Position numbers and translations under genes: made by a program. DNA of 64,000 nt from Sinonovacula constricta. Taxonomy: Eukaryota > Mollusca > Bivalvia > Cardiida > Solecurtidae. The first letter of the stretch is position 1, and each line of letters starts with the position of its first letter. Positions 60,918 to 64,000 of the stretch are shown here, piece after piece. The stretch spans positions 8,985,573-9,049,572 of the forward strand of contig CM017568.1 in NCBI GenBank assembly GCA_007844125.1, read 5' to 3'. Under the pieces are notes generated by a model that saw only the letters and a list, made by a program, of their open reading frames with translations, did not search any database and had not been told where the DNA came from.

Positions 60918-63900
60918 TTTACTTTCATGACATGCAATTTATAGACGTTGGTCTCGAGCAAAAAAAAACAAAAAATCAGTAAATGTAATCAATTTGTTTT
61001 TGTTATTTCATTTTTACGGTCGCATGTACTTTGCTTTCAATACCAAAATTGACTTTAATCGCTGTCAATAATTAACACCTGCAATAATTATGTAAACATT
61101 ACATAAAAAGAAAATATGTATGTTGACAAGTTAATTATATCCAATAATATTATAACAAATACATTTCCTTAAAATATCGCACTCTTTTTACATTTTTTTA
61201 CTTAAATGCCAGTTCCAGAGATCAAATGAGAAATGTTTGGTTTAAAGAAAAAGTTACAGGTCTTTACATAAATAAATAATATCCTAAAGTTATAAAAAAC
61301 TAGAAGAAAAAAACAATATCTAAGCTGCTTGAACGTGGTTTAAGCGTCTTCCAAAGTTGGGCGGTTAAGCAACGGTAATTGTGGTTGGTATATGGATGTT
61401 TACTACATGTCTGCTTGAGATCAAAGTCGTGTTCATTACATGACCGATCGCTATTAGTTTGACCTTTCTACTGTAAAATATACTTGTTTGTTTTATTTTA
61501 TCGTACCGTATGACATATGTACACAGGAGCAGGTGTGACTTAAATACAAAAAGCTCGAAACAGCAGATGTTAAACTCAAACATAGAATATTATTGTACAT
61601 TTATAAAATTAAAAAAAACACACAATAAAATACCTTCTAAATGTTAGCTAACTTAAACTTTATTAAAATTTCAATACAAAATGTAAAATGCTCAGGTGTG
61701 TATTGAATACTATAGATAATATTATAACTAAACTATAAATTGTCACACAAGGAGGCAAGGGTTATGTAATTACACACGTGAACCAATCAATCAGAATGCT
61801 CCATTGATCATGTTTTTCAAAGCTGAATCACAGTCCTGGCATTTTTTTTATTCTTCACAAGGCAATATACAACTGTCACGACAGGAAAGAATGTTAGGAT
61901 TTTTGCAACTATTTTTGTAATATATTTTTATAACTGTAACGTAAAATCCTCCCTCTTTGATCTCATGTATTTTAACATTCACACTAAACTTTTTTGTGTT
62001 TTGACATGTATTGTTGGAGTTTGTTGTTAAATTGAGCCATTGTTGTCATTTTAATTGCAATAATTTTACGTGAATTTTAAAAATATCATACATTTTATCT
62101 AGACATTGTCCATGATTATGACGAAAGAGACGTTGCATAGAAGACATTGTGTCTTATATTCTTTGAAACTTCTTTGAAACTATCATACAAATCAACGATT
62201 AGAAAGCAAATCTTATGCAAACTTTATTGGTATCGGGTATCGATTTCTAATTTTTATGACGTATGTTTACGTGTTTATAAACCATCTTAAACAAAGAAAC
62301 AGAGAAATAATATCCTTATATAGTCACAAGGAGGATACTTTTGTACGAAATAATTAGTTTATAATATTTATAGAAAAGCTTTTGAACATAAAGTACCATT
62401 TAAATCATACTTATTATAACATGTTGGTGTTTTCATTCAATCACAAGCTATTAATTTGGCAATCTGTTATACAAAACAAATACCAGTGCATATATTTATG
62501 GCCGTTATCGCAGGTTATGTTACACTTATCATTCACCTTTTGTCATTTTGATATGTTCTTGTGACGTTTACCTCAAGTGGTCTCAGACAGAAAAAAGTAA
62601 AAGTACATGTTCTTTTATCCTAATTAGATCAACGATTCACATTGTGCTGTACATTGATTGAATAAACAGGTTAATGTAAACAAACATGGCCATTTGAAAA
62701 CATTTGAAAACAGTCTATCACACATTACTGACAAACTGTCACAAATAATGTGAGTTAACCATTTTTCAAATTAATTGAAAACAACTGTTAAGTTACAGTG
62801 TTTTTAGATGCTCATTACATTTTAGTAGTGTTGTGATTCTGTTCTTTGTGTAAAAATGTGAATTTACAAGTTGATATAAAAAAATAAACATAACCTGTCG
62901 TTTAGAAAGAGTCCATTTTACATTACTGGTTAATTGTTACCAATAGTGCGAACTTATGAAAATATTTTAAACAGTTGTTTCGTCGAACCGTATTCAGCGT
63001 ATGTGCATTACATATCTATAGTGTTGAGAGTATGTGTTCAATTGTTGTTATAAACACTTGTCGTTACTTCTGGAAGTATTGGCGTCATCTGTTAAAGACT
63101 TCCGATCTTCGGAGGCTTCTCCAGGAAGTGTCTGCAGTAAGAATCAGTTCAAGATGTGTCCATATTTGGGTTCCAGCTTCTCTACTCTCTGTTTAGTCAA
63201 TACACCGTGACACTGTCTCGTTCCGCTGCATTTCCTTTCTCTTCTTATGTCTGATTTTTTTTTATTCCAGTTACACCCATGGCAGCAATCAATTTCCAAA
63301 ATGTCTTTGGAAATATGTTTTTATTTACTTCCACAGTAAAAGTCATCAACATCCATCGTGTTCACGAAAACGCCCAAAGGGTCAGCGTGCTAGATCATTA
63401 TGCAATTTATATGTAACATGTAAAATAGACATTTTATCATACTCAAGTATTAAAATTACTTTTTTTATTTTACCCGTTTATTTTTATCGTACTATTAATC
63501 TGATTTAGTTTAGAGTATATAGCTGACTGATATTTAGTGTTGGGGATCTACCAGTGAACCTGTGGTGTGTCGATGGATCTACACAATCATTTGTTTTGGA
63601 CTCCTGCGGTTTTACTGCTGACCGCCGCTATAATTGCATAATTCCATCGCTTTGACGATATTGAAGACTACATGATAAAACTTAAACCAATTTTTTATAA
63701 AAGCAAAAAATAGCATCGTCCTTAGTTGTCTGTTTTGAAAGTGGAAATATGTCACGTAGTGTATCAAGTGCACTTCGGTAATATTGCCTTGTAATGAAGG
63801 CCTCGCATGCAAATATTTAATGGTAGTTGAATTAAAATTACAATCAACCGTCTGCTATAAAAATATGTCTTCGGTAACAGTTTATTTTACCCTAACCGCA

Positions 63901-64000
63901 CGGGCATTGGTTCTGTCTGAGCCATCGACATTAATTTAAAACATTTATTTTGCTTGAGGACGAAATCTAGTACATATACATAATTACCCACTCAACATAC
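60918..64000. other. AT-rich intergenic DNA
   Basis: Short open frames (for example 62975-63196) have no recognisable domain or splice context. No RNA gene or transposon terminus was found. Confidence 0.45.

Overview
The window looks like nuclear DNA of an invertebrate animal, most likely a mollusc and probably a bivalve. This is inference. It rests on AT-rich DNA with GT-AG introns, several tRNA-derived SINEs, a coiled-coil/NHL (TRIM-like) gene remnant of a kind that is expanded in bivalves, and DNA transposons of the PIF/Harbinger, IS630-Tc1-mariner and hAT types. There is no sign of prokaryotic gene organisation. The very long open frames at 0.75-19.6 kb on both strands are an artefact of a satellite whose 45-bp unit is a multiple of three.

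Layout. 1-0.75 kb: AT-rich DNA and a CT-rich simple repeat. 0.75-19.56 kb: one continuous satellite of about 45/46-bp units (roughly 415 copies) with several layers of higher-order duplication. The largest is a nearly identical 4,507-bp tandem duplication that carries along a 205-bp hAT-type MITE. 19.82-22.19 kb: an unrelated 32-bp satellite (about 74 copies). 23.3-24.9 kb: a frameshifted remnant of a TRIM-like coiled-coil/NHL gene whose 3' end runs into a 51-bp (17-codon) tandem repeat. 25.47-27.93 kb: a complete but inactivated IS630-Tc1-mariner-superfamily transposon with 32-bp perfect TIRs, a four-exon transposase on the minus strand, a DD~81E spacing like that reported for Sailor elements, and tRNA-like cassettes near both ends. 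28.25-30.84 kb: a decayed PIF/Harbinger transposon with a DDE transposase (plus) and a MADF-type protein (minus), both broken. 30.8-40.4 kb: mostly featureless, with SINE, MITE and simple-repeat fragments.

40.56-51.91 kb: the one convincing intact gene, a ten-exon cathepsin L-like cysteine protease precursor of 337 residues. It has a signal peptide, an I29 propeptide and a papain-fold catalytic domain with Cys141, His284 and Asn304; all splice sites are GT-AG and all phases agree. Its introns hold two MITE or fold-back elements, three tRNA-SINE copies and other dispersed repeats. 53.36-59.40 kb: a diverged tandem duplication (units of about 3.1 and 2.9 kb) without a recognised gene; the second unit keeps a short open frame with a signal-peptide-like start that is broken in the first. 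59.4-64 kb: AT-rich DNA with one more tRNA-SINE.

The protease gene is functionally self-contained. The rest is a repeat landscape: two adjacent satellites, two autonomous-type but dead DNA transposons, non-autonomous elements and SINEs. All calls come from reading the sequence and from knowledge of the families; no database search was run.
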